A stretch of 64,000 nucleotides of DNA from Brachypterus glaber (GCA_958510825.1 OY294044.1:84800895-84864894); one strand, 5' to 3'. Positions 11,940 through 23,191 are shown, numbered from the stretch's first letter. Numbers and translations: made by a program. Notes: generated by a model from the sequence alone, not told the origin.

Positions 11940-13959
11940 TTATATTTAAAAAAAAAAATAGGTTAAATAAAACTACCATTACAACATGTTGGAATGTTGA
12001 AGTGTTAACACTTATACTTTTTAAGTTATTCAAAAAACAAAAGTTTATCAATATTAGCCTAGAAGACCTTAACATTTTTTAAATACGGGGCTTGGTAGGA
12101 AATAAAGTCTGCGAATATTCAGCAATAACATTAATTATTAAAACAAATTTTATAAAAATCATTAAATTAACTAAAAAAGAACCCTTAATTAGTTCTTTGT
12201 TTTTACCGAAACGTACCAAATTATTTTTGATTATAAGTGCAGAGACGTATTTTGTATGATTTATCCCGTAATTACCCTATGCTTTATAAGTCTGTTATAT
12301 CAAAGTAAGGAGACTAAATTAATGGTACTTTATAATAAATATTTCAATTTAGTTTTCACTGTCTTACAAACCGTAAGGGTCAATCAGACCTATCTAAACC
12401 ATTTGACCTCTAAAGCCATTTGCTCCTAACAATATGTTATTAGGCTGTTAAAACAACACACATTTTAAAATAATTTTAAATAAACACGAAATAAATAAGT
12501 AGTATCTGATCAATCTACGTCGCTTGTAGCTTGTTTACTGATAGTTCATTATCACTCCTTTACGCTCGTGTTGCTTAAAGAAGTTTTTAACTTAAAAACA
12601 AGTGTCTATGTGTGTCCGATGTAAAAAAATGCAAATGCAAACTGATTTTAATGTTTATTATTAGTGTTTTACATATTACTTAATCCTATTTTAAGAAAAT
12701 TGGAAAAATGTTGTGCTTTAGATAAGAAACAGTACTCTTTTATTGGCAGTAGTATTTTTTAATAAAATATTTCTATAACTATAGATTATAATCGGACCAA
12801 ACCTTTTTTTTTGTGAAATAAATACTTAAACCTTCTTTGGTAAAGTAAGATTATTTATAACAAGTTTATCGAAGTGAGTATTTTTTTATAGCCAACTAGG
12901 TTGTGCTCAGTTAGGATTATAATCTTCTATTGAAAAAAAAATATTCAAACTAAATTTTAAGTATTAACCTTTAAAAAATTAAAGACATATTTTAACTTTA
13001 AACGTGAAGTTTTTTTGTCACACAAATTTTTGGTCTTAATATTTTTTACAACTTAATAACAATAATTAAAACAGCTATAGCTACGTAAATAACAATGATA
13101 AAAACATGATCTGTGCCCCTAGTTATATATTGCGTTTTAATTAATATATGTTTGTTTTCCTAAGTGCGGACCCGTTATAAGATAGAAGTTCATTTTAGTT
13201 TGAGGTTATGTATGAAAAGTTTGGCAGCAAACTGTTATATCGAGAATATTCAACAACCTATTTTTGGCCGTTACTTTAGTACATTTTTGAAGTACATACT
13301 TGTGTGGATAACTGGACCTGTGCTAATATGATCAGCGCCTTCGCCAAAATTATAAAAATATTCTAATTTCCGTTAGGGCCTTAGGACCGAATTATGTTGT
13401 TAAATTTAACTTAAAACTTAAAAATCTCCTTAATTACCGGCAGTCTAAATAGTACAGGATTTACACTTTTGCGACCACTTTTGTGTTGAGACAAATTCTG
13501 TTTATCAAGTATTTGAATTGGGACCTTATTCTTATAAGATTACCGTTACCATGGCACAGGTTTTGTTGACATTGGTAACAAGATGATGCTCTACAGCGAA
13601 ATTTTCACATGTCTTAATTTGTATACACAGACCATCAAGGGAAGGTAACAGCAGAACCATGTAATCTTCATAGTTAAGGCAGTTAATTAGCACTCCATTG
13701 ATATAGCAACCAACAGCATAAAGTTTTAGACGAAGGTGAAACTGTCGATGTAGGCATTAAAAATATCAGGTGAAAGGACAAACACCATTTCTGATACAGA
13801 ACGGTGGAGATAAACTGGATATCCTGAGTACGTTACTGTTCCAATAAGACAGAAGCCGCAACAGAAGTTTTCAGTTATTACATGCCCATAACCACATATA
13901 AAATAAAACATCCCTTACGGGGATTTTTATGTTTTCATAAAGTGTATTATTTAAAATCT
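11940..13959. other. No gene recognised
   Basis: A 2-kb AT-rich stretch. A 61-codon minus frame at 13,726-13,911 lies in less AT-rich sequence but has no recognisable domain or splice context. No repeats were matched. Confidence 0.45.
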
Positions 13960-14066
13960 ATCTATGGAGTATTTTTTTCTGCACAAAGGTATTTTTTATT
14001 CGATTAATTCTAAGGAGTCACTTTTTGTTCATATTTTGCGGGCGAAAAGCTACAATACAATACAAT

Positions 14067-14356
14067 GGGAGGACTGGTGTAGTGGACTACCGCGTCGTAT
14101 TTGACGAGTTTACTACCCAAATAGCGTGAGTTCGATGCTCACCGGCGCCGATTTGCCTTTTTCAGTTAATTAATAATTGAAATTTGGCGAAGGCGTAAGT
14201 AAAGCGGACATTCCCTATAAATTGGTTCGAAAGTCAATTAAGGCCGGTGGTTCCCTCTAGACTCTCTAGTCCCACACAAGTCCTGGACTTAGGGGATGCT
14301 TAATTAAGTAGAATAGTACGAGGTTAAACAAAAATGTAATGTAATGTAATGTAATA
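14067..14356 (+). mobile_element. tRNA-derived SINE, copy 2
   Basis: The body matches the SINE at 4065-4340 almost base for base from GGCGCCGATT onward. The tRNA-like head differs strongly (GGTGTAGTGGACTACCGCG instead of TTAGCTCAGTGGTCAATGG), although the B box GAGTTCGATGCTC is retained. The tail is a TGTAA repeat, not AAACAT. ACAATACAA at 14,057-14,065 and 14,361-14,369 is a likely target duplication. It is inserted into copy A of the unknown repeat. Confidence 0.85.
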
Positions 14357-14454
14357 CAACACAATACAAGTGGGGTTGTGAGGCAACTTAGTGCCTTTTA
14401 TATCACTGCGACCAATGAGATATATTGTGAATCCCCTTTATAATTTAGTTCACA

Positions 14455-15190
14455 TCAAACTTTAGGCTTCCAAAGAAGCTCAAGAGTTTTTTGGGTGCTA
14501 CTTGGAATATATCTGGAATATATCTGAAGGTCTTGGATATACCTGTTCGAGATATTGTAGCCTTTTGCGAACAATGGCTTCGCAGAAGCAAATGATGTTT
14601 TCAGCTGTTTCTGGTGCTTCTGAGAATAGACGGCAGGTGTCAATTTCAGACTTGCCCATTTTTTTTTAAGATAATATCTTAAAGGGCAGTGTCCGGTTAA
14701 CAGCCCTGTATAGGTCTTTGATTCCGGCTTGCTGAGATCGAGTATCTTTCTTGTTCGTTCAGGTTAATATTTTATGAATATTTTGGCTTGTCTTAAGTTT
14801 TGAGCTTTCCAATATCAAGTTTTAATTTTGGTTTCCCATTCTTTAATTGTCTCTACCTGATGGCTTTTGTTAAAGCTACAGAAAGGTTTAGGGACAGTAA
14901 ATTGAGTGCCTGCTCCTTCTCTCACGAGAGAGTCTGTGGCCTCGTTTCCTTCAACACCCTCGTGTCCTGGCACCCACATTAAGGAAACCTTGTTTGTCAG
15001 CAGTTTGAGGGTTTCGAAGCATTCTCAGGCAAGCTTTGACCCAAATACACATTAACTTAGTGCTGCTTGACTATCCGAGAATATGCATATTTTTTGCCCT
15101 CTTTTGCCCTTATTCAGGCATTCTTGAGCGCAAATTTTTATGGCGTATATTTCCGCCAGTGGTTCGATAACTAAAACTTGTTATTTTTAA
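14455..15190 (-). pseudogene. Decayed LINE RNase H and C-terminal region
   Basis: On the minus strand, starting at about 15,190, the frames give RNase H pieces in order: LAEIYAIKICAQECL, ICIFSDSQAALS, then MWVPGHEGVEGNEATDSLV, with the catalytic-type acidic residues in place. They are followed by KPFCS, EWETKIKT and GLLTGHCPLRYYL, and then by a cysteine-poor, frameshifted tail down to 14,455. Several stops and shifts interrupt it. It belongs to an RNase H-bearing LINE (I, R1, LOA or Jockey-like group), but it is a different family from the one at 1690-2708. It lacks an obvious 3' tail. Confidence 0.8.
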
Positions 15191-15344
15191 GCTTTTTTGT
15201 AATGCTCTACTGTAATATTTATAAAGAAATATGACCTCTTGGTCACTTTTAGTCTTGAACTATATGTTCTTTTGACCAGATAAAAGTATTACAATCGTTT
15301 TATATAAATAAAAAATCTTCTTTAATATAACCTCAAAACACATG

Positions 15345-15502
15345 TAGAGATTTCATGTTTTGTCTACCCCTCAAATATGGGGTGTGTTTGGGGGGGGGTA
15401 GCCAAAATATAAAATCCCTACAGCCTTTAATAACGCGGGAACCGGGGTATGAAGTGTATGAATTTTGGTAAAATTTGCGTTACGTAATACTTGAACATTC
15501 CC
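15345..15502. mobile_element. Half of a Harbinger-like MITE
   Basis: It matches the right part of the complete MITE at 15,927-16,168 (TAGCCAAAATATAAAATC, CAGCCTTTAATAACG, TTGCGTTACGTAATACTTGA) and ends in ACATTCCC followed by TTA. The left terminus is missing. It is immediately followed by about 240 bp ending in a (TTA)n microsatellite at 15,717-15,743. All of that is absent from the paralogous repeat at 26,400. Confidence 0.7.
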
Positions 15503-15926
15503 TTAATCATGAGTCATGCAGAGGTCATTTCAAAAAGAACAATATTTTAACTTCCACAGGTCTTTACATTTACGAACTTCTAATTTTCATACACAAGAAC
15601 AATTCTTTATTTCATGATATGTTGGGCTCAAGCACAAGGAATATTTATTATAATTTTCCCATCCATAGACTTACACAGTTTGAAAAGGGGTGTTTATATT
15701 CCTTTGTATCGGTTTTAAACAATTATTATTATTATTATTATTAATCTATATTAATCCACTAAAATAAATCACAAACACAAAATTTCAATTGTAAAATCAA
15801 TTTCAATATTTATAATATTTATATAACGGCTTCAGAAGTTTTAATATTTCTCTAACAAATACATTTTAACAGTAATTAATACTAAGATAATTTTAAAATG
15901 AAACCACACGAAAAAGAAACGATTTA

Positions 15927-16168
15927 GGGAACGTTCAAGTATTACGTAACGTAAATTTTACCAAAATTCATATACTTCATACACCGTTTCCGCGTTATTA
16001 AAGGCTCTAGAGATTTCGTATTTTGGCTACCCTTCAAATAGGGCGTATGTTAGGGGGGGTAGCCAAAATATAAAATCTCTACAGCCTTTAATAACGTGAG
16101 AAACGGGGTACTTCATACCCCTTTTGGATTTTGGTGCAATTTGCATTACGTAATACTTGAACATTCCC
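15927..16168. mobile_element. Harbinger-like MITE, TTA target duplication
   Basis: The 242-bp near-palindrome starts GGGAACGTTCAAGTATTACG and ends in the inverse TTACGTAATACTTGAACATT-CCC. TTA lies at 15,924-15,926 and 16,169-16,171. Its two halves pair along almost the whole length. It is related to the MITE at 26,093-26,312, whose terminal bases differ (GGGGCTGTCC). TTA duplications suggest a PIF/Harbinger transposase acting in trans. Confidence 0.85.
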
Positions 16169-16319
16169 TTATTCCCTAATTGTTTTTTTTCTGGATAGCA
16201 ATTTGTCATGGATAACTAGATAACTAGGTTATAAGACAGTAAAAGAAAATATTTTTTGAAATTTAAAATTAAATATATTTTAATAATTTATTATAATTAG
16301 TAACAATAGAATAAAACAT

Positions 16320-16465
16320 ATTGTATAATACATGGGCAAAAAGTTATATTTTGCAATCTAATAAAACATTGTATTGTATAATACATAGGCAAAAAGTTAT
16401 ATTACCCTCGGCATCTAAAAACCTACTGAATCGAAAAATTTACCTTTTTACCTTGTATTATAAAT
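16320..16465. repeat. Foldback segment, paired with 27,186-27,316
   Basis: ATAATACATGGGCAAAAAGTT mirrors a degenerate inverse near 16,440-16,462 (TTACCTTTTTACCTTGTATTA). The left arm is itself duplicated (16,322 and 16,377). The paralogous segment at 27,186 has the same arrangement. Confidence 0.55.
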
Positions 16466-16480
16466 AACTATTATAACACA

Positions 16481-17271
16481 TAAACAAGGCAGCAGAAGAC
16501 AACTAATATTATATTTATTAACAAATATTCTTTCGGTGGCAATTATTTTTTCAACAAAAATCAATTTGACCGGCCGATCGAAACAATCGATTTTTTTATT
16601 TCAACGATTTTTTTTTCTACATTTGCATGATACCCAAAATAAATAACTCTTTTGAGTCGTTGGCTCAATCAGGTGAGAAGAAACTTTCTTATTTAGTTAA
16701 GAGAAAAATATTACAAAACATCTACAACCGAGTACTTAGCTGCAGGTATAAATTAAATATTAATTTATTAAAATTTAAATACGGGTGGGCACAAAGAAAT
16801 TACTAAGAAAGTTGCTTTCTTAGGAAACTTGCTAGTAAAATATTTTAGTCAACAAAATCATAAGTTTAAATCCTGAGAATATATGAGTAGGTTGGAAATA
16901 ATATTCATTTTTCCTACGCTAAATCCGAATTCTAGATCTAAAGTATTTTGGCCTATGTTATACAATATTTCATTTTATTTTTGATACCTGGTACTTTTAG
17001 TTTTTATGACTGGAATCAATATTAGTTATTTGACTAAAGTTGCAAGCATGCACAGTGTTTCGTATAGTGTATAGCTAGCTGGACAAAATTATTTTATTTA
17101 TTTTAATTGCATAGAATTGTATATCATGCAATAACAAGGGCATATCAGAGAGAACAAAACATTATTTTCATAAAAAAAAAGATTTTATTTTTTACAATGA
17201 AATAATACGAGGATAAGAATAAATCTTGACATACTATATAAATTATTAGTTCTAAAACATTACAATTAAAA
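16481..17271. other. No gene; possible 3' flank of the small acidic-peptide gene
   Basis: AT-rich. The part next to the minus-strand stop codon at 17,272 contains AATAAA on the minus strand at about 17,190. That could be the polyadenylation signal of the predicted two-exon gene. Nothing else was recognised. Confidence 0.4.
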
Positions 17272-17596
17272 CTAAAAATCATCCGATAATGACTCGTCAT
17301 CATAATCAATTTCCGAAGAATCTGTGACGACTTGTTCTAAAAAAAACACATAATTTTAGTTGCGGGCACTTTCGGGCCAAAATGATTACTGGTAATTAAA
17401 CATGAATATAGGGCATTACATTAAAAAAAAAGTAGCCTAAAGACAGGTCTAGATCAAAAGTTGTGGTCTTTTGAAAATTAGAGATTAAAAAAAATTCAAC
17501 AGTATTTTCAGTTACATATTTTAAGTATAACTACCCAACAAAAACTGTATTTTTTTACATAAATATAATAAACATACCTTGAATAAAAGATTCCAT
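17272..17596 (-). CDS. Putative two-exon gene for a 27-residue acidic peptide
   Basis: Not a recognised gene. On the minus strand an ATG at 17,596-17,594 opens a 19-nt coding exon ending at 17,578 in a good donor (CAAG followed by GTATGT). An acceptor with an eight-T run and AG lies at 17,337-17,338, and exon 2 runs from 17,336 to the stop at 17,272-17,274. The join is exactly in frame and gives 27 residues: a short start (MESFIQEQVV) and a very acidic, serine-rich end (SSEIDYDDESLSDDF). The intron is 241 nt. AATAAA lies about 80 nt past the stop. Because it is so short, chance is a real possibility. It could also be the first exons of a longer or decayed transposon gene. Function unknown. 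Confidence 0.35.
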
Positions 17597-17599
17597 CAC

Positions 17600-18461
17600 T
17601 AAAACACTTTTCACTTTCACTAAAACTTTTGAAAGATGTTATCGAAACTGTGGCGAAATTGCAACTGTTACGAAATTGACCGCAACGCTTTGCTTATCAC
17701 TTACCTTTAATCCAGGCTACCTAATTAGGGACCTTTATTTTTTGGATTTGGTACCTGGGAGGGGATGCTAGCTACGGCTAGTACGGTTAGTTTCATGTAA
17801 TTAGGTCATGCATTTTGTCTTCTAGAAGAAACACAGTGGAATGGTATAAATTTTGATATTTCAAAATGATTTTTCCCAAGACTCATTCAACTTTTTCTAT
17901 TTTGCGCTCATTGTTATTGTAAAAAAAAATTAAGAACAAGCTTCTATTTAAGTGCATTAAAAAGAAGAAAATAAACTTTATAGTAAATCAACCCATTATT
18001 TTGTTACATTATACAATTTTATATGATACATAAGCTTGTCGGGAGATTTTTTATAAAAGAAATTTACACATATAGTGCTCTTTAGGATTTCAAAGTTGGT
18101 GACTCCCAAGGTGGAGGAGTGAGTGTGAGGTGGTGGAGATATCATTAAAGGATGTATGCTTTAAAACAAAAATCGACCTGTCCGAGGATTTTTTCTAAAA
18201 TCATTAAGTTTAAAAATTATTAAAGGTTGTACCTTTTATATGGGACACCCGGTATATACTTTAATGAAGAACTTCGGTATTTTTATTGGATTATAGAAAA
18301 AATATTGTTTGTATTACGACCGCAAAATATGATTTCTGCTTTTGCATGATTGCCTATCTCGGCTTCACGCGTCGATCAGCAAGTTCCACGCTCAAGCAGA
18401 AACAAGTAATTTAAAAACCACTTTTTTCTATTTTTCGGCACTTATAAGCTCATAAGCATAA
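17600..18461. other. No gene recognised; upstream flank of the acidic-peptide candidate
   Basis: Contains CCTGGATTAAAGGTAAGTG on the minus strand near 17,700, which could be a further upstream donor site. No coding frame accompanies it. Otherwise AT-rich without assigned repeats. Confidence 0.4.
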
Positions 18462-18765
18462 CACCGGCACACAAAAAAAAAAATTGTCTGTACACCGGAC
18501 GCCACCTATCTACGGGCATGTTTTTCGACCCGCTGAATACGAATTTCAAGTCAGTTTAGGCCGTCCACCCTTCAATTTCGAGTAAAAAATTTTTTTCTTG
18601 CCAAAACATCGAATTTTCGCTATTTTTTGGGTTTTTTGCAATTTACTCGAAATTGAAGGGTGGACGGCCTAAACTGACTTGAAATTCGTATTCAGCGGGT
18701 CGAAAAACATGCCCGTAGATAGGTGGCGCCCGGAGTACAGACAATTTTTTTTTTGTGTGCCGGTG
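18462..18765. mobile_element. Foldback MITE, TAA target duplication
   Basis: The 304-bp element begins CACCGGCACACAAAAAAAAA and ends in the inverse. The arms pair almost perfectly for about 125 bp (for example CCACCTATCTACGGGCATG and TCAGTTTAGGCCGTCCACCC with their complements) around a loop of about 50 bases. TAA flanks both ends (18,459-18,461 and 18,766-18,768), which fits the TWA targets of PIF/Harbinger elements. High arm identity suggests recent origin or gene conversion between the arms. Confidence 0.85.
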
Positions 18766-18769
18766 TAAT

Positions 18770-19361
18770 CATTTTTCGTGTTCTTATAGGCCCATAAGAG
18801 GTTTGAACTTTTTTTCTTTTTTTGTCGGCAAGAGACAAAAGCCTATCGCTTGAGGTTTTCCGTGCATATATCAACGTCGCTTTAAAGTTTAATTTTTTAC
18901 AAAATTTTGTGTTTAGGTTATTTTTTACCGTGTTAAAATTGTGGCTTGGTTACTTGGTTACTTTCAGTGAAAAAGAGAAGACATATCAAAATATCATTTG
19001 TTCTTTGAATTTTAAACATGGCAAAAACTGTAATGCCAACCCGAAACAAAAATCCCTAAATCATCAATTTAAATGTAAGTTTTTTAAAATTTTAGAGCAA
19101 AATAAAAAAAATGTACAAAGCAGTCGTTTCGTAACACGTTTTTAGCGCACAGGTACAAACGATAAATACGATTTTTCAGAATAGAAAAGTTTGTTTCTGC
19201 TATACATATAGAAAAATAGCCTATTCAGCGTACAGGAATTTTATATTAAAAACTGAATGTTTATCAATTTTACGTAGAAAATTCTGAATTTTATATTTCC
19301 CATTAAATTTTTGGGTATAAAATGTATTCCATTTATGCAATGCTAAAAAAATCCGGTATTC
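18770..19361. other. No gene recognised
   Basis: A 107-codon plus frame at 18,822-19,145 is lysine- and phenylalanine-rich without motifs and is most likely chance in AT-rich DNA. Confidence 0.45.
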
Positions 19362-20540
19362 ACGGTGTATTTGAAATAGGGTCGGAAATTTTAACAGATG
19401 GTTTTACATCATAAAAAATGACAAAAAGTTCCTATAAACATATGTCTAAAAATGCGTCATAAGGGAGCTACGCCCCTTTGAAAGTGGCTAAAAAAATCGG
19501 TTTTTATTTAATAACTCAGGAACCCTTTGAGATATATTAACGAGGTTTTGCACGTGAATTAATCCTAATAAGGCCCATCTTTGTATGTAATTTTCACGTA
19601 CTTATTTAAACCAGGGGTGTGCGAAACGGGGGGGGCTTATCAGTTTTTTGTCCAAAACTTTTTTCTGTGTAACTTTTTTGCAATTTTATTTTTGAAATAT
19701 GATTCTTCAGGTCAAAATACATAAAAAAGGTACTCTTGTTGTAATACTGTAGGATTAATCGTTTTCGAGAAAAATTCATTTGAAGGTGAAATTCCACGGT
19801 TCGAGGACGAAAAATTAAATACTAAAATGTTGAAAACCAAAATTTTAATGATGCAGGGCGAATGTATATTAAAAACTAAGAAAAAAACCTCATATACAGG
19901 TACTTCCAAAAATGAATCCTAATGGAGCTATGGTCTCCTAAATATGCACCATTTTTAAAGGGCTATGGTAGCTTTAAAAGCGTTTTTTCGACCTACATGT
20001 ATGGAAACCTTTTTTCTTAGCTTTTGATGTAGAATAACATTGCATTATTAAAATTTTGGTTTTCGACATTTTAGTATTTAATTTTTCGTCCTCGAACAGT
20101 GAAATTTCACCTTCAAATTAACTTTTCTCGAAAACGGTTAATCCTACAGTATTACAACAAGAGTTCCTTTTTTATGTATTTTGACCTGAGGAATCATATT
20201 TTAAAAATAAAATTGCAAAAAAGTTACACACAAAAAAGTTTGGGACAAAAAACTGATAAGGACTCCCCTTTTCGCACACCCCTGGTTTAAATAAGTACGT
20301 GAAAATACAAAGATGGGCCTTATTAGGATTAATTCACGTGCAAAACCTCGTTAATATATCTCAAAGGGTTCCTGAGTTATTAAATAAAAACCGATTTTTT
20401 TAGCCAATTTCAAAGGGGCGTAGCTCCCTTATGACGCATTTTTAGACATATGTTTATAGGAACTTTTTGTCAAATTTTATCATGTAGAATCACCTGTTAA
20501 AATTTCCGACCCTATTTCAAATACACTCTGTATAAAAATA
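19362..20540. mobile_element. Long foldback element, copy B
   Basis: Two arms of about 560 bp pair as reverse complements, interrupted only by small differences. Blocks include ATAGGGTCGGAAATTTTAAC, AAGGGAGCTACGCCCCTTTG, TTAATCCTAATAAGGCCCAT and their inverses. The centre is near 19,950. Same family as 10,610-11,935, but without the LINE insertion and with extra central sequence. Several 63-65-codon frames mirror each other across the palindrome and are not genes. The right end was later duplicated in tandem (20,451-20,778). Confidence 0.85.
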
Positions 20541-20778
20541 AATTTTATTTACTATCGCATGTTATTTTTTACACATTGAAAATTCTTTTTTTTATAATTT
20601 AGACCTAATGGTCATGTTTATAGGAACTTTTTGTCAAATTTTATCATGTAGAATCACCTGTTAAAATTTCCGACCCTATTTCAAATACACTCTGTATAAA
20701 AATAAATTTTATTTACTATCGCATGTTATTTTTTACACATTGAAAATTCTTTTTTTTATAATTTAGACCTAATGGTCA
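20451..20778. repeat. Two apparently identical 164-bp tandem units
   Basis: The unit starting TGTTTATAGGAACTTTTTGT at 20,451 is repeated from 20,615 with no difference that I could see. It covers the right terminus of foldback copy B plus about 80 bp of flank. Identity implies a recent duplication, or an assembly artefact. Confidence 0.85.
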
Positions 20779-21039
20779 CCGGATTATTTTTTTCAGTGTA
20801 TAAGATGCATTAACTTTTGTATACCAATTTCCGTTAAAATATTTTAAGCATCCAACCTAATAAATACCATGTCAATAAGGAGTTTTACTTCAAATTGTGA
20901 GAAATACAAAGTTTTAATTTATTTGAAAATGCAAAAGTGATTAACAGACATGAGAATAGCAGTAACACTGTTTAAAAGGACAAAACCGAAGTTAAACCAC
21001 TTTTATTTGGGGGTAAATTAACAAGAGGTATACAGGGCG

Positions 21040-21520
21040 GTTCAAAAGTAACTTCCCCTATCTTAACCCTTGAACGAGTTGAGATATCGACTTCAAGTTT
21101 GGAGTACGTAAATAAGACAAACTTATGCTATCTTTTGGCATAATATGCCATATTATATTTAATAGTTTTAGCTTTTAATGTGGTCAGGGGGCATAGGGGG
21201 AGTTTTTTTTAATAGAAAGTGGGGTCGTGTGATTCACCATTTTAAATACATAAAAATAAATCCCTATTGGCCAAATATTTTTTAGTTAAACAAGTTGTTG
21301 ATTTTTAATTTGTTTGCTAAAAAATGAGATTTTTAAGATTTTTTTGTAATTTTTATTTATATTATTTAAAATTAGTTTAAAAGTATAATTTACTACCCGT
21401 TTCTGTTAAAAAAATCCCACTCTGCCCTCTGCCTATATTTTAATAGTTAAAAATATAAAATATATGCAAAAATATAGCTTAGGTAGTCTTATTCACGCGT
21501 CTTAAGTGTGAAGTGGCCGG
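21040..21520. mobile_element. Foldback of the GAGATATCGACTTCAA family
   Basis: The left end (TTGAACGAGTTGAGATATCG, then AATAAGACAAACTTATGCTA) mirrors the right end (ATAGCTTAGGTAGTCTTATT). The inner segment TAGTTTTAGCTTTTAATGTG... has a counterpart near 21,430. It is related to 54,640-55,390 and to the fragment at 9356-9560. No coding capacity. Confidence 0.65.
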
Positions 21521-21533
21521 AACTGTATATTTG

Positions 21534-22186
21534 AGGAGTGTTCGAACAAAAGGTAACATTTCCATCTTTGATTTTTTTTCCAGAAATCACTAAAATATGA
21601 TTAAACGTGTTAGAATATTTTTTTTAATTGTTATGTTTATATAATTGAAAAAGTTACCTAACAATTGAAAAAATTACCTAACAATCACTGTTTTGCCATT
21701 TAGAAACTTTCATATTAATGGAGATAACTGAGTTTGAAATTTGAACATGTTACCTTTTGTCAGTAAATATTGGAAATGTCACTTTTGAATAATCAATCCT
21801 CCGTTATTCAAACACAAAACACTGTTATCATTCTCTGCCATTATGAAACATGAGATTCTTTCTCTTTGAAGATTTTGACTTTATCTGCTTGGGATATCCA
21901 GCCAAGTATTAAATAGGATCAATTTTTGTTAGAACTACAGAAACATTTTTATAATTTTCGAATAAAAGGAACATTTCCACTCCTTTATAATATAAAGGAG
22001 TGGAAGATGTTCCTTTTTGTTCGAAAATTGACATTTGCACTCGGGTTTTCTCGGGGAATTATTTCTATTTGATACACCAAACTCAACTAGAATATGAAGT
22101 TCATAGATTTACTTACGATTCTGCAAAAAAAAAGCAACAAGCCAAAAAGTGGAAATGTTACCTTTTGTTCGAACACTTCTCGTTTT
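21534..22186. mobile_element. Element with TIR GTTCGAACAAAAGGTAACAT and internal hairpin
   Basis: The left end AGTGTTCGAACAAAAGGTAA at 21,538 is matched by its exact inverse at about 22,157-22,183. The same motif recurs internally near 21,742 (minus), 21,955-21,975 and 22,003-22,028 (minus). The last two form a hairpin with arms of about 37 bp centred at 21,990 (GGAACATTTCCACTCCTTTA and inverse). Flanking duplications were not clear. Frames of 77 codons inside are not conserved. Confidence 0.7.
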
Positions 22187-22189
22187 ATC

Positions 22190-22954
22190 TTCGTATCAAG
22201 ATTCCTTTCGCGAAAGTTTGGTTACCCTGGTAAAAATTTAAAAAGCAAAACTGAAACAGCTTTTTCTATGCTCTTAATTTATTTTTTTTTTTTGAAAACA
22301 ATTTGCTTTTTCGAAAAACGAAAATAATTTGTAAAACTTTGATTTCTACCGAAAAAAAAAATTATAATTCAAAAAATCAATATTTTTTTCCAGTTTTTTT
22401 TTAAGTAAATATTTTACTAACTAACCCAAGACTTTTATCGAGAAAATTAAAATGACTACGTCTCTGCATAGCTATGTAGTAACTACAATGTAGTTTCACG
22501 CAAAATAATCTTAAATTTCGCGTTATTGCAAAATTTAACTTGGGAAAAAGGAAATTGGAAGCTTATATGGAAAACCAAATACTCCTCATATATAGAGATA
22601 AAATGGCGTCATGATAAGCTCTCATGAGACTAGAGTGAAATTATACCTCCAATTCCCTAAGGAATTAAATTTACCTTTTGATTAAAACAAAATAAGTTAA
22701 ACCAAAAATGGTTTAATATAATATATAAATAACTAAAGGCCGAATTAAGTCCAATCCAACATTTTAAACCTAATTCTATCAATTAAAAACTTCTAGATTA
22801 GCTTTTCTGCAGTCAAAAATGTTTGAAATTTTCTTCCTTAACACTTTTTTTATTTTAATGTATGTATTTTATTTTAAGTTTTAAAAGTTGGATTTTTACC
22901 CTAAAATAAAAATTCTCCAATTATCTCTTCACTATACTATGGGATCAGCAAAAT
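22190..22954. other. No gene recognised
   Basis: AT-rich. No repeat assignment, apart from low-complexity T and A runs near 22,275-22,400. Confidence 0.45.
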
Positions 22955-23190
22955 GAGTTGCCTTGTAAATTCCAAATTGTCGTATTTGAAAAACAAGAAC
23001 TTGCAGAGACAAGAAATTAATCTTTTTATATTATTTGTAGGTAAATACCATATAGGTTGCCAAACTTTGAATGTAATTTTCTGGTTTGTAAAAAAAAACT
23101 CGGATTTTTTGGCAGGTTTTAATGCGTCACTTTATTATAAAAAATTTGATATTATTAGTTTGGTAGTACTTTAATAATTCACTCGTTTAT
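22955..23190. repeat. Fragment of the TTTTTTGGCAGGTTTTAATG foldback family
   Basis: The first part matches the left arm of the MITE at 8536 (CTTGTAAATTCC, then AGAGACAAGAAATTA). The second part (TTTCTGGTTTGT, CTCGGATTTTTTGGCAGG, GCGTCACTTTATTATA) matches the foldback arms at 55,400-55,485 and, inverted, 61,565-61,645. It is truncated at the Tc1-like MITE next door. Confidence 0.65.
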
Positions 23191-23191
23191 A

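Larger units (their letters stand above)
13960..16480. mobile_element. Unknown dispersed repeat, copy A, with several insertions
   Basis: Blocks at 13,985-14,060, 15,170-15,340, 15,745-15,926 and 16,172-16,460 are collinear with 25,905-26,400 and 26,420-27,320. Examples are TTTATAAAGAAATATGACCT, CCACTAAAATAAATCAC and GTCATGGATAACTAGATA. The intervening material is absent from the other copy: a SINE, a LINE pseudogene, a half MITE with a (TTA)n run, and a complete MITE. I could not identify the parent element or its ends. Confidence 0.65.
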
